Source: Pseudomonadota bacterium
GTDB lineage: Bacteria > Pseudomonadota > Alphaproteobacteria > Rhizobiales > Beijerinckiaceae
Length of the DNA stretch: 32,565 bases
Assembly (NCBI GenBank): GCA_023426505.1
Contig: JAFAAP010000041.1
Location: 1-32,565, forward strand
Direction of reading: 5' to 3'
Part shown: positions 1 to 8,317 of the stretch, in pieces
How positions within the stretch are numbered: position 1 is the first letter of the stretch
How the letters are laid out: the number at the start of each line of letters is the position of its first letter
Translations under genes and position numbers: made by a program
Notes under the pieces: generated by a model
Seen by the model: the letters and a program-made list of their open reading frames with translations, nothing else
What the model was told of the DNA's origin: nothing
Databases searched by the model: none

Positions 1-839
1 ATGATGCCGACCTGCGGCACGTAGAGAGCCCCGGCGACACCCGCGAGCATCGCCGAGAGGGTGAAGACCATAAGCTTGTAGTTCTCGACCCTGTAGCCGA
101 GGAAACGCGTCCGGTTCTCCGCATCCCGGATCGCCACCAGCACCTTGCCGAGCTTGGAATTCACCACCCAGCGGCACAGCATGTATCCCCCTGCGAGCGT
201 GACGGCGGACAGAACGAACAGCACAATCCGAGTAGCCCGTGATTGAATTGGGAATCCCAGAATGTCCTTGAAGTCGGTCAGGCCGTTGTTGCCGCCCAGG
301 CCCATATCATTACGAAAGAATGCGAGCATCAGGGCGAAGGTCATCGCCTGGGTGATGATCGACAGATAGACCCCCGTGACGCGGGACCGGAAGGCAAACC
401 ACCCGAATATGAAAGCAAGGCAACCCGGCACCGCCAGGACCATGAGCGCCGCGAAGGGAAACCAGTCGAAGCCGTGCCAGAACCAGGGCAGATCCTTCCA
501 ATTCAGAAACACCATGAAGTCCGGCAGGACTGGATCGGCATACACGCCTCGTGGTCCGATCTGGCGCATGAGGTACATGCCCATCGCGTAGCCGCCGAGG
601 GCAAAGAACGCCCCGTGCCCGAGCGAAAGAATGCCGCAGAAGCCCCAGATCAGATCCACTGACAACGCCAATAGTGCAAAGCACAGGTACTTGCCGATGA
701 GCGGCACGAGATGGTCGGACACATGGAAAGGGGAGTCGGGCGGGGCCAACGCGTTCAGGACCGGTACAAGAACGGCCGCCGCCGCCAGAAGGGACAGAAC
801 AACAACGCTCTGGCGATCGAAAATGGACTGCGTCCTCAT
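1..839 (-). CDS. urtC: Urea ABC transporter permease UrtC (partial, C-terminus outside window)
   Basis: This is the second inner-membrane permease of the urea ABC importer (branched-chain amino-acid transporter superfamily). About 279 codons are visible, and the gene continues beyond position 1. The translated product contains the family stretches SLGHGAFFALGGYAMGMYLM, RSRVTGVYLSIITQAMTFAL and AGALYVPQVGII, and it is rich in hydrophobic segments. The start is ATG at 839. It overlaps the urtB stop by 4 bases (ATGA), so the two permeases are probably translationally coupled. Order and strand match the usual urtABCDE operon, so urtD and urtE (the ATPases) should lie beyond the left edge. No frameshift is seen in the visible part. 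Confidence 0.93.
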   Translation of the reverse strand, partial: MRTQSIFDRQSVVVLSLLAAAAVLVPVLNALAPPDSPFHVSDHLVPLIGKYLCFALLALSVDLIWGFCGILSLGHGAFFALGGYAMGMYLMRQIGPRGVYADPVLPDFMVFLNWKDLPWFWHGFDWFPFAALMVLAVPGCLAFIFGWFAFRSRVTGVYLSIITQAMTFALMLAFFRNDMGLGGNNGLTDFKDILGFPIQSRATRIVLFVLSAVTLAGGYMLCRWVVNSKLGKVLVAIRDAENRTRFLGYRVENYKLMVFTLSAMLAGVAGALYVPQVGI

Positions 840-2428
840 GCTTCTACCGCCCTGCCCTTGAGCGCGAACAAGCCGCGCGGACGTCTCTGGATGAACAGGA
901 TGATCGCAACGAGAAGCAGGATCTTCCCGAGCACCGCCCCTGCATAGGGTTCAAGGAGCTTGTTTGCGATGCCCAGCGTCATCGCGCCGATGAGCGTCCC
1001 CCATAGGTTCCCGACCCCACCGAACACGACGACCATGAAGCTGTCGATGATGTATCCCTGTCCGAGATTCGGGCTGACGTTGTCGATCTGGGACAGGGCC
1101 ACTCCGGCAATGCCGGCGACGCCGGAGCCCAATCCGAAGGCGAGCGCATCGATCCGGTCGGTGCGGATCCCCATCGAGCCGGCCATGCGGCGGTTCTGCG
1201 TCACCGCCCGCATATAGAGGCCGAGAGACGTGTGCTTCATGACCAGGAGCAAGGTTCCGAAGGCCGCGAAGGCGAAGATCACGATGGCCATGCGGTTATA
1301 GGTCAGGCTCAGGCCGCCGAGCTCCAGGGCCCCGCTCATCCAAGCCGGAGTGCCGACCTCTCGGTTCGTCGGGCCGAAGATCGTTCTAACGGCCTGCTGC
1401 AGGATCAGCGACAGACCCCATGTCGCCAGCAGCGTTTCCAGCGGCCGGCCGTAGAGAAAACGGATCACCGTCCGTTCGATCAGGATCCCCACGGTCCCCG
1501 CGACGGCGAATGCGAGCGGCAATGCGATGAAGAGCGATGCCCCGAACAAGTCAGGCGCATGGATGCGGATGATCTCCTGGACGACGAAGGTGGTGTAGGC
1601 CCCCAGCATGACCATCTCGCCGTGCGCCATGTTGATGACGCCCATCGTTCCGAATGTGATGGCAAGCCCGATAGCGGCGAGCAGGAGGACCGAGCCGAGG
1701 GATATCCCGTACCAGACGTTCTGAAGTGCGCTCCAAAGCGCAAGGCGCGACCGGATGCTGTCCGCAGCCCTACCGGCTGCCTCTAAGATCTCGGGCTGCG
1801 TGCCGGCAGGCAAAGATGTCAGCAGGGCGAGTGCGTCCTGGTCGCCGCGCTCCCGAAGCGTCTCGATGGCCCACAGGTGGTCTGCCGTCGCTGCATCCTC
1901 CTTGCCAAAAAGAACGGAAGCGCGTGCCGCCTGAAGAGCGAGCTTGAGATCGGGATCCGTTTCCCTGGCGACGGCCTGCTCAATCGTCGGCAAGGCGGCA
2001 ATATCACGCGATCGAAAGACTGCCCGGGCAGCCTCCCTGCGCGCAGCTGCCTCCGAACTGAGCAGTGTCAGGCCACCCATGGCCGCCTCTATGGCGCGGC
2101 GGACTCGATTGTTGACACGGACGGGCTTGAGATCGGCCGGTGCAGGTCCGAAGGCCTGACCGGTCGCTGCATTGATGAGGTTGCCGGAAGGCTCGCGGAT
2201 GAAGATCTGTCCCGCGCTGACGAGCAGACGCCCGTCACGAAGCGCTTCAACCAGTGGCAACGACAGCGAATGTCCGCTGGCCGCGACGGCGCCGACCGCG
2301 ACTTCCGTAGCCGAGTAGTTGTCAACGGCGAACTTCGGCAGCGCTTCCTCATACGGGCCTGCAAGGGCGCCGGACGTGGTGACAACAAGCAACAGAAGGA
2401 TCCGCAGGAAGTCCCGCAAGTTGATCAT
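836..2428 (-). CDS. urtB: Urea ABC transporter permease UrtB (long form)
   Basis: First permease of the urea importer, 530 residues. I start it at ATG 2428 (MINLRDFLRILLLLVV), which gives a clean signal-like hydrophobic N-terminus; the open frame upstream of it is low-complexity and has no homology I recognise. Residues 1-20 are hydrophobic. Residues about 25-225 form the soluble N-terminal extension of proteobacterial UrtB, with AVDNYSATEVAVGAVAASG and alpha-helical repeats. From about residue 230 the LivH-like permease core begins (IGLAITFGTMGVINMAHGEM, then RFLYGRPLETLLATWGLSL and FMVVVFGGVGNLWGTLIGA). It lies 67 bases after urtA, with a strong hairpin in the gap, and overlaps urtC by 4 bases. 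It works with UrtA, UrtC and the ATPases to import urea when nitrogen is scarce. Confidence 0.95.
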   Translation of the reverse strand: MINLRDFLRILLLLVVTTSGALAGPYEEALPKFAVDNYSATEVAVGAVAASGHSLSLPLVEALRDGRLLVSAGQIFIREPSGNLINAATGQAFGPAPADLKPVRVNNRVRRAIEAAMGGLTLLSSEAAARREAARAVFRSRDIAALPTIEQAVARETDPDLKLALQAARASVLFGKEDAATADHLWAIETLRERGDQDALALLTSLPAGTQPEILEAAGRAADSIRSRLALWSALQNVWYGISLGSVLLLAAIGLAITFGTMGVINMAHGEMVMLGAYTTFVVQEIIRIHAPDLFGASLFIALPLAFAVAGTVGILIERTVIRFLYGRPLETLLATWGLSLILQQAVRTIFGPTNREVGTPAWMSGALELGGLSLTYNRMAIVIFAFAAFGTLLLVMKHTSLGLYMRAVTQNRRMAGSMGIRTDRIDALAFGLGSGVAGIAGVALSQIDNVSPNLGQGYIIDSFMVVVFGGVGNLWGTLIGAMTLGIANKLLEPYAGAVLGKILLLVAIILFIQRRPRGLFALKGRAVEA

Positions 2429-2454
2429 GAAGCAAACTTTGTAGGAGGGCTCCA

Positions 2455-2480
2455 CGGGAGTGGCGCGACGGCCACTCCCG
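2455..2480 (-). promoter_or_regulatory. Perfect hairpin in the urtA-urtB gap
   Basis: Arms CGGGAGTGGC (2455-2464) and GCCACTCCCG (2471-2480) are exact reverse complements of 10 bases around a 6-base loop. No run of T follows in either direction. I infer an mRNA 3'-end stabiliser or processing element that keeps the binding-protein message more abundant than the permease message, as is common after solute-binding protein genes. It could also be a weak attenuator. Confidence 0.6.
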
Positions 2481-2495
2481 GCTCGGCAGACGTGG

Positions 2496-3785
2496 CTATG
2501 CACCGCACTTCTTGGTGACGGTGTTGTAGTTGCCGCATTTAAGGGTCTTCCAGTCGGCAACCAAGTCCTTCGACCCGTCGAGGAACTTCGACCATGCATC
2601 GCCAGGGACGAGACCGTCCGTATTCCAGACGACGTCGAACTGGCCGTCATCCTTGATTTCGCCGATGAGGACGGGCTTGGTGATATGGTGGTTCGGCAGC
2701 ATTTCCGAGACGCCACCGGTGAGATTCGGAACCTGGACGCCGACGATGGCATCGATGACCTTGTCCGGATCCGTCGCACCGGCTTTCTCGACGGCCTTCA
2801 CCCACATGTTGAAGCCGATCACGTGCGCCTCCATCGGGTCGTTCGTGACGCGCTTGTCGTTCTTTGTGAACGTCTTCCACTTCTCGATGAAGGCCTTGTT
2901 CTCAGGAGTCTCGACGGACTGGAAGTAGTTCCATGCCGCGAGATGGCCCACCAGCGGCTTGGTGTCGATGCCGGCGAGCTCTTCCTCTCCGACCGAGAAA
3001 GCGACGACCGGAATATCAGTCGCCTTTACGCCTTGGTTCGCCAGCTCTTTGTAGAACGGCACGTTGGCATCGCCGTTGATGGTCGAGACGACCGCCGTCT
3101 TCTTGCCGGCCGAGCCGAATTTCTTGATGTCCGCAACGATCGTCTGCCAGTCGGAATGTCCGAACGGCGTGTAATTGATCATGATGTCCTCGGACTTCAC
3201 GCCCTTGGACTTGAGGTATGCTTCAAGGATCTTGTTGGTGGTGCGGGGATAGACGTAGTCGGTTCCGGCCAGAACCCAGCGCTCCACCTTCTCTTCCTTG
3301 GCAAGGTAATCGACGGCGGGGATCGCCTGCTGGTTCGGCGCGGCGCCTGTATAGAACACGTTGCGCTCGCTCTCCTCGCCCTCGTATTGCACGGGATAGA
3401 ACAGGACGCTGTTCAGCTCCTTGAAGACGGGGAGCACCGACTTGCGCGACACCGAGGTCCAGCAGCCGAACACAGCGGCAACCTGGTCCTTGCTGATGAG
3501 TTCGCGCGCCTTCTCTGCGAAGAGCGGCCAGTTGGAAGCAGGATCGACGACCACAGCCTCGAGCTTCTTGCCCAGCAATCCACCCTTCTTGTTCTGCTCG
3601 TCGATGAGCATCAGCATGACGTCCTTCAGGGTCGTCTCGCTGATCGCCATCGTGCCCGACAGAGAATGCAACACGCCGACCTTGATCGTGTCCTGCGCCT
3701 TCGCAGCCCCCGCCATCGCTCCGGATACGAGTGCCGCCGCCGCGAGCGCCATCATGTTCCTTCGGGTTCCAGTCCATACCGACAT
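2496..3785 (-). CDS. urtA: Urea ABC transporter substrate-binding protein UrtA
   Basis: Periplasmic urea-binding protein of 429 residues, normal length for the family. The N-terminus MSVWTGTRRNMMALAAAALV followed by AGAAKAQD is a signal peptide with an AxA-type cleavage site near residue 30. The mature part opens with TIKVGVLHSLSGTMAISETT and contains LFYPVQYEGEES, NVFYTGAAPNQQAIPAVDYL and YFQSVETPENKAFIEKW, all typical of UrtA rather than of general branched-chain amino-acid binding proteins. The start ATG at 3785 has GGGAGAG a few bases upstream. A sigma-54-type promoter lies about 50 bases upstream of the start codon, which suggests control by nitrogen limitation through NtrC. This is the first gene of the urt operon. 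Confidence 0.96.
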   Translation of the reverse strand: MSVWTGTRRNMMALAAAALVSGAMAGAAKAQDTIKVGVLHSLSGTMAISETTLKDVMLMLIDEQNKKGGLLGKKLEAVVVDPASNWPLFAEKARELISKDQVAAVFGCWTSVSRKSVLPVFKELNSVLFYPVQYEGEESERNVFYTGAAPNQQAIPAVDYLAKEEKVERWVLAGTDYVYPRTTNKILEAYLKSKGVKSEDIMINYTPFGHSDWQTIVADIKKFGSAGKKTAVVSTINGDANVPFYKELANQGVKATDIPVVAFSVGEEELAGIDTKPLVGHLAAWNYFQSVETPENKAFIEKWKTFTKNDKRVTNDPMEAHVIGFNMWVKAVEKAGATDPDKVIDAIVGVQVPNLTGGVSEMLPNHHITKPVLIGEIKDDGQFDVVWNTDGLVPGDAWSKFLDGSKDLVADWKTLKCGNYNTVTKKCGA

Positions 3786-3833
3786 TGGCCTCTCCCTTGC
3801 CTTCGCTGCACGCCGTGCAGCCCACAGGGAAAA

Positions 3834-3849
3834 AGCAAGAAGTGTGCCA
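3834..3849 (-). promoter_or_regulatory. Sigma-54 (RpoN) promoter for the urt operon
   Basis: Read on the minus strand the site is TGGCACACTTCTTGCT. It matches the RpoN consensus TGGCACG-N4-TTGCW at all but one defined base and keeps the GG-N10-GC spacing. Transcription would begin near 3823, leaving a leader of about 38 bases before the urtA ATG at 3785. It lies between the ftsH-like terminator and urtA, so the operon has its own promoter. RpoN/NtrC control of urea transport is known in other bacteria; here it is inferred from the site. Confidence 0.75.
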
Positions 3850-3870
3850 GTTCGGATCGGACGGACCGGC

Positions 3871-3887
3871 GGGCACGATCAGTGCCC
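3871..3887. promoter_or_regulatory. Inverted repeat upstream of the urtA sigma-54 promoter (possible activator site)
   Basis: GGGCAC and GTGCCC flank a 5-base centre (GATCA). The site has the GCAC...GTGC core of NtrC sites, but the gap is 5 rather than the usual 7 bases, and it lies close to the -24 element. It could be a variant NtrC half-site pair or chance; confidence is low. Confidence 0.3.
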
Positions 3888-3947
3888 TGCCGAGCAGAAT
3901 GTCAGCTAATGGATGAGGCGCGCTGCCCAGAAATGATGCTCGCGCTC

Positions 3948-3983
3948 AAAAACGAGGCCGGCCTTCACCCCTAAGCGGCCTCG
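3948..3983 (-). terminator. Intrinsic terminator after the FtsH-like gene
   Basis: Read on the minus strand, CGAGGCCG pairs exactly with CGGCCTCG across a 15-base loop and is followed at once by TTTTT. It lies about 77 bases downstream of the FtsH-like stop codon and separates that gene from the urt promoter. Confidence 0.75.
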
Positions 3984-4059
3984 ACAAGCAACCTTCCCGG
4001 GATGTAGCGGGAGTGCTTCGTTGTGATCTGGTGAGACTGCAAGACAGAGCGGCCCGATC

Positions 4060-5832
4060 TCAGGCCGCCATCCGCTCGGTTCTCATGCAGACGATGCGAC
4101 GGACCTCGTCGCCGTCGATGGTCTCGCGCTCGAGCAGGGCTTCCACCAACTCGTCGAGCGCATGCCGATTATGCTCGATGCACGCTTTGGCGGCAGCATA
4201 CATCTCCTCGACGATGCGTCGGATTTCCCGTTCCACTTCAGGAGGGAAGCTGTCGTTTGCCCGGGACACCCGGACCATCCCGATGGCGGGGCTCATGCCC
4301 CATTCGGTGACCATGCGCCTCGCGATGTCGGTCGCATGAGCAATGTCGCTTGCAGCGCCCGTGGTCACCTTCTTCGGTCCGAACACGACCTCCTCAGCCG
4401 CTCTCCCGCCCATGGCCACGACGAGATCTGCCTCGAGCTTCTCGACTGGAATGCAGTGGCGATCATGCTCCGGCAGCCGCATCACGAGCCCAAGTGCCTG
4501 TCCATGAGGCACGATGGTGGCGCTGTGCACTTGGTCCGAGCCTGGCGTGAGGCAAGCGCAAACCGCGTGGCCTGCCTCATGCACCGCGACAAGGCGGCGC
4601 TCCTCCGGACTGATCACGAGGGAGCGCCTCTCAAGTCCCATAATGACCTTGTTGCGTGCGGCCTCCAGATGATCGGGGGTGATCACGCCCATCCCCTCCC
4701 GGGCCGCAAAAATGGCCGCCTCGTTGAGCAGGTTGCCGAGATCGGCACCGGAAAAGCCGGGCGTTCCCTTTGCGATCGAAGCGAGATCAGTGTTAGCACC
4801 AAGCTTGAGATTTCTGGCATGCACCTTGAGGATAGCCTCTCGGCCACCGACATCCGGCAGCCCGACATGGATCTGGCGATCGAACCGCCCTGGGCGCAGG
4901 AGGGCCGGATCGAGCACGTCGACCCGGTTGGTGGCGCCGATCACGATGACGCCGGCCGTCGTGTTGAAACCATCCATTTCGACGAGCAACTGGTTCAGGG
5001 TCGATTCGAACTCGCGGTCAGCCGCAGATCCGCCTCCGCCGCGCTTGCGGCCAATGGCATCGATCTCGTCGATGAAGATCAGGCAGGGAGCACGCTTGCG
5101 GGCCTGCTGAAAAAGCTTCGAGACGCGGCTCTTGGCGATGCCGATCAGGGGAGCCGAGAAGTCACTCCCCGAGACGGCCAGGAAGGACACCCCGGCTTCG
5201 CCGGCGAGCGCCTTGGCGATGAGGGTCTTGCCCGTACCAGGGGGACCGACCATGAGGAGACCACGCGGAATGCGGGCGCCTACCCGCGTGAACGACTCGG
5301 CATCGCGCAGAAAAGCGATGACCTCCTGAAGCTCGGCCTTGGGCTCATTCTGGCCGGCCACATCGTCGAACCGGTCGGGGACGTTCTTGACGACGCGAGG
5401 CCAGCGGGCGGTAGGGTTGAAATCGGTCTGAATGGCCAGAAGGCCCAGCACGGCAGCGACCAGGATCAGGGGGACCAGCGCGCCCGCGACAGCCGACGGG
5501 TCGATGCCGGGCTTTGTGAAATCCACCGCCACGCCAGCAGCGGTGAGCTTATCGAGATAAGGTGCGCTGAGGAGTTCCCCAGGCAGTCGGACAAAGGCAT
5601 CCCGATCCACGGACTGGACGGTCAGGCCGTCCTCCTCGATCGTGACCCGCTTGATCTTCCCGAGGCCAAGATCCTGCGAGAACTCGGAGTAGGAAATCTC
5701 CGCAACCGGATCAGCCAGCATCCGGGGTAAGGCGAAGGCGCCAGCAATGGCGAACAGCATGAGCAGGCCCGCTACTATGGCGGCTCCCCTTCGGCCCAGC
5801 CGATTGCTTGTATTCCTCAGGATCTTAGACAC
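4060..5832 (-). CDS. FtsH-like ATP-dependent zinc metalloprotease (divergent paralogue)
   Basis: Membrane-anchored AAA+ protease of 590 residues, slightly short for FtsH (about 610-650). It starts at GTG 5832 with a G-rich ribosome site upstream. Transmembrane segments lie at about 17-35 and 113-134, with a small periplasmic domain between them. The AAA+ module has Walker A GPPGTGKT (196-203), Walker B FIDEID (253-258) and the arginine-finger segment ALLRPGRFDRQ (310-320). The zinc site is HEAGH (418-422), with the third ligand probably Asp496 in TGAASDI. The oddity is the pore loop: the usual SGSDFVEMFVGVGASR is here SGSDFSAPLIGIAKSR (221-236), so the pore phenylalanine is leucine 229. The C-terminus keeps ERETIDGDEV. 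I read it as an accessory FtsH with altered substrate handling rather than the essential housekeeping copy. It has its own terminator. Confidence 0.92.
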   Translation of the reverse strand: MSKILRNTSNRLGRRGAAIVAGLLMLFAIAGAFALPRMLADPVAEISYSEFSQDLGLGKIKRVTIEEDGLTVQSVDRDAFVRLPGELLSAPYLDKLTAAGVAVDFTKPGIDPSAVAGALVPLILVAAVLGLLAIQTDFNPTARWPRVVKNVPDRFDDVAGQNEPKAELQEVIAFLRDAESFTRVGARIPRGLLMVGPPGTGKTLIAKALAGEAGVSFLAVSGSDFSAPLIGIAKSRVSKLFQQARKRAPCLIFIDEIDAIGRKRGGGGSAADREFESTLNQLLVEMDGFNTTAGVIVIGATNRVDVLDPALLRPGRFDRQIHVGLPDVGGREAILKVHARNLKLGANTDLASIAKGTPGFSGADLGNLLNEAAIFAAREGMGVITPDHLEAARNKVIMGLERRSLVISPEERRLVAVHEAGHAVCACLTPGSDQVHSATIVPHGQALGLVMRLPEHDRHCIPVEKLEADLVVAMGGRAAEEVVFGPKKVTTGAASDIAHATDIARRMVTEWGMSPAIGMVRVSRANDSFPPEVEREIRRIVEEMYAAAKACIEHNRHALDELVEALLERETIDGDEVRRIVCMRTERMAA

Positions 5833-6080
5833 GGGCTGCCCCCAATGTACGGATATAGTTTTTCTCTTGAAGGTGCTCTCTAGTCCGATTTTCCGTCGGG
5901 CGCAGTACGGCGAAATGGCACGGAGGCAGACGTCGGATCAGGAATTTAAGCTTGGCCGCATTTATTCGCTGAAGAAATCGAGGAACTCGAAAAGACCATC
6001 CAGTGAGTGAGGGCCTCGGGGTTGGCAGCGTTTTGTAAACCCTCGTCAACGATAGTTGAGCCGTGACGCAGGGTAACTCA

Positions 6081-7487
6081 ATGCATTCCCATCGTGGCCT
6101 AGGCCTGGTTCTTTTATGTTGTACGAGCTTGGCTGGAACGGCAGCGGCTGCGGCTCCGGCCGACGGTTCCGCAGGGGCTGCGCCTCAGGCCTCGGCCCTG
6201 CCGGCTGCTCCCACTCCCAAGCCGATCGTGCAGGCTCCAGTCTCCAAGCCACCTCCGCCGGGCTCTGTCGATTCCACGGCCACGCCCCCTTCCCCGAACG
6301 GCCAAACTGCGGTCAAGCCTGTTCCAGCGGCTGTCGCCGTGTCGCAGGACCCCAGGCCGACGTTCACCCCTAACACCTTCATCAACACGATGAAGGTGGC
6401 GTGGACCTACAAGCAGATCGCGGAGGCGGGAGGGTGGCCGACGCTTCCTGCCGAGACGGTCTTGAAGAGCGGCGACCGAAGCCCCGCCGTTGCAGTTCTC
6501 CGTAGGCGTCTCACCATAGAAGGGGATCTGCCAGCTGACAAAACGTCCGGTGAAGCTTTCGATCCTGACGTTGTCACTGCCGTGAAGCGCTTCCAAGCTC
6601 GCCATGGCCTGCCCGAGTCCGGCGCGGTCCGGGCCAAGACCGTCGAGGCCTTGAACGTCCCTGCCCTCACCCGTCACCGCCAGCTCGCCGCCTCGGCACA
6701 AAGGCTCATGGGGTCGAACTTCCCATTTGGCCAGCGCTATGTCGTGGTCAACATCCCGTCCGCGACCGTCGAGGCGATCGAGGAGGGTCAGGTCGTGCGG
6801 CGCTACGTAGCCGTCGTCGGCAAGGTGGATCGTCCCTCTCCCAGGGTCGAAACCCGGATCACCGCCGTAAACCTCAACCCGACCTGGACCGTTCCGGTAT
6901 CACTCATCAAGAAGGACATCATTCCTCACGTCCGCAAGGATCCCTCATATCTTTCGAAGATGAAGATCCGCATCCTGGACGGGAAAGGACAGGAAGTAGA
7001 CCCGCAGACGCTCGACTGGTCGACGCAGAACGCCGTGAATTACACCTTGCGGCAGGATCCAGGCGCGATCAACTCGCTGGGCCAGATCCGGATCGACATG
7101 CCGAACAAGGAAGCGGTCTACATGCACGACACGCCGTCGAAGCGGCTGTTTGCGCAGGACACCCGCTTCCACTCCTCAGGCTGTGTCCGCGTCGCGGATG
7201 TGGTGAGCTTCGCCGAGTGGCTCCTGCGCGGAACCTCGTCGCCGACGGGTGCGTGGGCGCGGCCGGATATCGAGTCTGCGATCGCAACGACGGCGCGCCA
7301 AGACATCCGGCTGGAGAAACCTGTCCCGGTCGCTTGGGTCTATCTCACGGGGTACGCAACGGCCGACGGCATCGCCCATTTCCGGAAGGACGTGTACGGC
7401 CTCGATGAGCCGAAGGCGGAGCCGTTGCCGGATGCACAGGTCCTCGACGTGCCGGCAACCTCGTCGATTGGACCCAAGCGGTCCTGA
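6081..7487 (+). CDS. L,D-transpeptidase (YkuD domain) with peptidoglycan-binding domain
   Basis: Exported cell-wall cross-linking enzyme of 468 residues. I start it at ATG 6081, preceded by CAGGGTAA; an in-frame GTG at 6063 is possible. Residues 1-25 are a signal peptide (GLGLVLLCCTSLAGTAAAAA), followed by a Pro/Ala-rich linker to about 90. A PG_binding_1 domain occupies about 128-195 (LKSGDRSPAVAVLRRRL, AVKRFQARHGLPESG). The YkuD catalytic domain runs about 218-380, with YMHDTP (347-352) and HSSGCVR (364-370), where Cys368 is the nucleophile. It forms 3-3 peptidoglycan cross-links or attaches proteins to peptidoglycan. It is a single gene read away from the FtsH-like gene; the short gap 5833-6080 must hold both promoters, but I could not assign them. 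Confidence 0.92.
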   Translation: MHSHRGLGLVLLCCTSLAGTAAAAAPADGSAGAAPQASALPAAPTPKPIVQAPVSKPPPPGSVDSTATPPSPNGQTAVKPVPAAVAVSQDPRPTFTPNTFINTMKVAWTYKQIAEAGGWPTLPAETVLKSGDRSPAVAVLRRRLTIEGDLPADKTSGEAFDPDVVTAVKRFQARHGLPESGAVRAKTVEALNVPALTRHRQLAASAQRLMGSNFPFGQRYVVVNIPSATVEAIEEGQVVRRYVAVVGKVDRPSPRVETRITAVNLNPTWTVPVSLIKKDIIPHVRKDPSYLSKMKIRILDGKGQEVDPQTLDWSTQNAVNYTLRQDPGAINSLGQIRIDMPNKEAVYMHDTPSKRLFAQDTRFHSSGCVRVADVVSFAEWLLRGTSSPTGAWARPDIESAIATTARQDIRLEKPVPVAWVYLTGYATADGIAHFRKDVYGLDEPKAEPLPDAQVLDVPATSSIGPKRS

Positions 7488-7626
7488 GCGGTCCGCCGAT
7501 CGGAACACGCTCCCGATGGAATAGATTGCGCTCGTTCTCGTGAAGTACTCCTTCTGAAACAGCGCATTCCCCAGTCGGCGCGCTATGAATAAAGCCTGGA
7601 AAATCGACTGACTGACAGAGGTCGTC

Positions 7627-7929
7627 ATGATCTGGGCCAGGAAAAGTGCCAGCAACATCGAATGGGCGCTGGTGAAGCAGCAATATAACCAATTGTCGTC
7701 AAGTCTCGGCCTGCCTTTCGACATGCTGATGATATCGACTCCTATTGCAACAAGTGGGGGATTAGAAGTCTATCTAAGCCTTCCGAACGAGGATCACCTG
7801 TCCCTGTTCAGGGGCTTCGACGTGGTGGCCGAGACCGATCTTCCGGACGCCGCTACCTTGAGCTTCGGCCATTTGGCGGCCTTCAAGGAACGGTTCGGCT
7901 GGCTCAATGAGGACGACACGCTGCACTGA
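7627..7929 (+). CDS. Small hypothetical protein (100 residues)
   Basis: I do not recognise this protein. ATG 7627 is preceded by AGAGGT at good spacing, and the frame is continuous to TGA 7929. The product is soluble, has no signal peptide and no cysteine, and is acidic at its C-terminus (FGWLNEDDTLH). A central stretch LSLPNEDHLSLFRGFDVVAE looks like a folded alpha/beta segment. It stands alone between the L,D-transpeptidase and a convergent small gene. It probably is a real gene because of the ribosome site and the compositionally normal protein; no function can be given. Confidence 0.55.
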   Translation: MIWARKSASNIEWALVKQQYNQLSSSLGLPFDMLMISTPIATSGGLEVYLSLPNEDHLSLFRGFDVVAETDLPDAATLSFGHLAAFKERFGWLNEDDTLH

Positions 7930-7955
7930 GAACGGTGCACAAGACGAGCAATCGT

Positions 7956-7989
7956 TGCGCAATCTCGCTCAAGCGTTTCGGCTTGCGCA
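7956..7989. terminator. Hairpin between convergent small genes (possible bidirectional terminator)
   Basis: TGCGCAA (7956-7962) and TTGCGCA (7983-7989) are reverse complements around a 20-base loop that itself holds a small CGCT/AGCG hairpin. It lies between the ends of two convergent small genes, where a terminator is expected, but there is no T-run. Confidence 0.3.
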
Positions 7990-8024
7990 CCGCCAGTCAA
8001 ACCGAACGGGAGGCGGCCAGTCTC

Positions 8025-8288
8025 TCACTCGTCAGGCACATGCGTTTCTTCACCGGGCGGATAGTCCCAGCTCGGGAGCTGAGCGAAGGGATCGGCCGAA
8101 GCGTCGTCCGATGATGGGGCAGCGGGCAGCATGCGCTCCACAGCCGGCGCAGACGTAGCAGCCAGACCACCTGACGCGATCAAAGTCAGAACGACACAGA
8201 CCCATATTGCCCGAAAGCTTAAGAGGAAATGTGAGCGAAAGGCCACATAGTTATATCGAAAGTTTCGCCATTCTGGACCGGAGCACAC
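8025..8288 (-). CDS. Small putative exported protein (up to 87 residues)
   Basis: I do not recognise this protein. The longest frame starts at GTG 8288; a GTG at 8243 would leave a shorter protein that begins directly with a signal-like segment (LLSFRAIWVCVVLTLIASGG, then LAATSAPAVE). The remainder is short, acidic and proline-rich (DPFAQLPSWDYPPGEE). The hydrophobic segment followed by small residues suggests export to the periplasm or a membrane tether. No clear ribosome site supports either start. It lies just downstream of the hydrolase on the same strand (29-base gap), so it may share its transcript. Confidence 0.4.
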   Translation of the reverse strand: MCSGPEWRNFRYNYVAFRSHFLLSFRAIWVCVVLTLIASGGLAATSAPAVERMLPAAPSSDDASADPFAQLPSWDYPPGEETHVPDE

Positions 8289-8317
8289 GGATCGGAGGTA
8301 CGCCCCTGGAACTCGGC

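Noticed and set aside
2460..3974. Long plus-strand open frame (504 codons) opposite urtA
   Set aside because: It is the antisense shadow of urtA, caused by high GC and biased third codon positions; urtA itself has unmistakable homology.
4162..5730. Long plus-strand open frame (522 codons) opposite the FtsH-like gene
   Set aside because: Antisense shadow of a gene with clear AAA+ and HEAGH motifs; its translation resembles no family.
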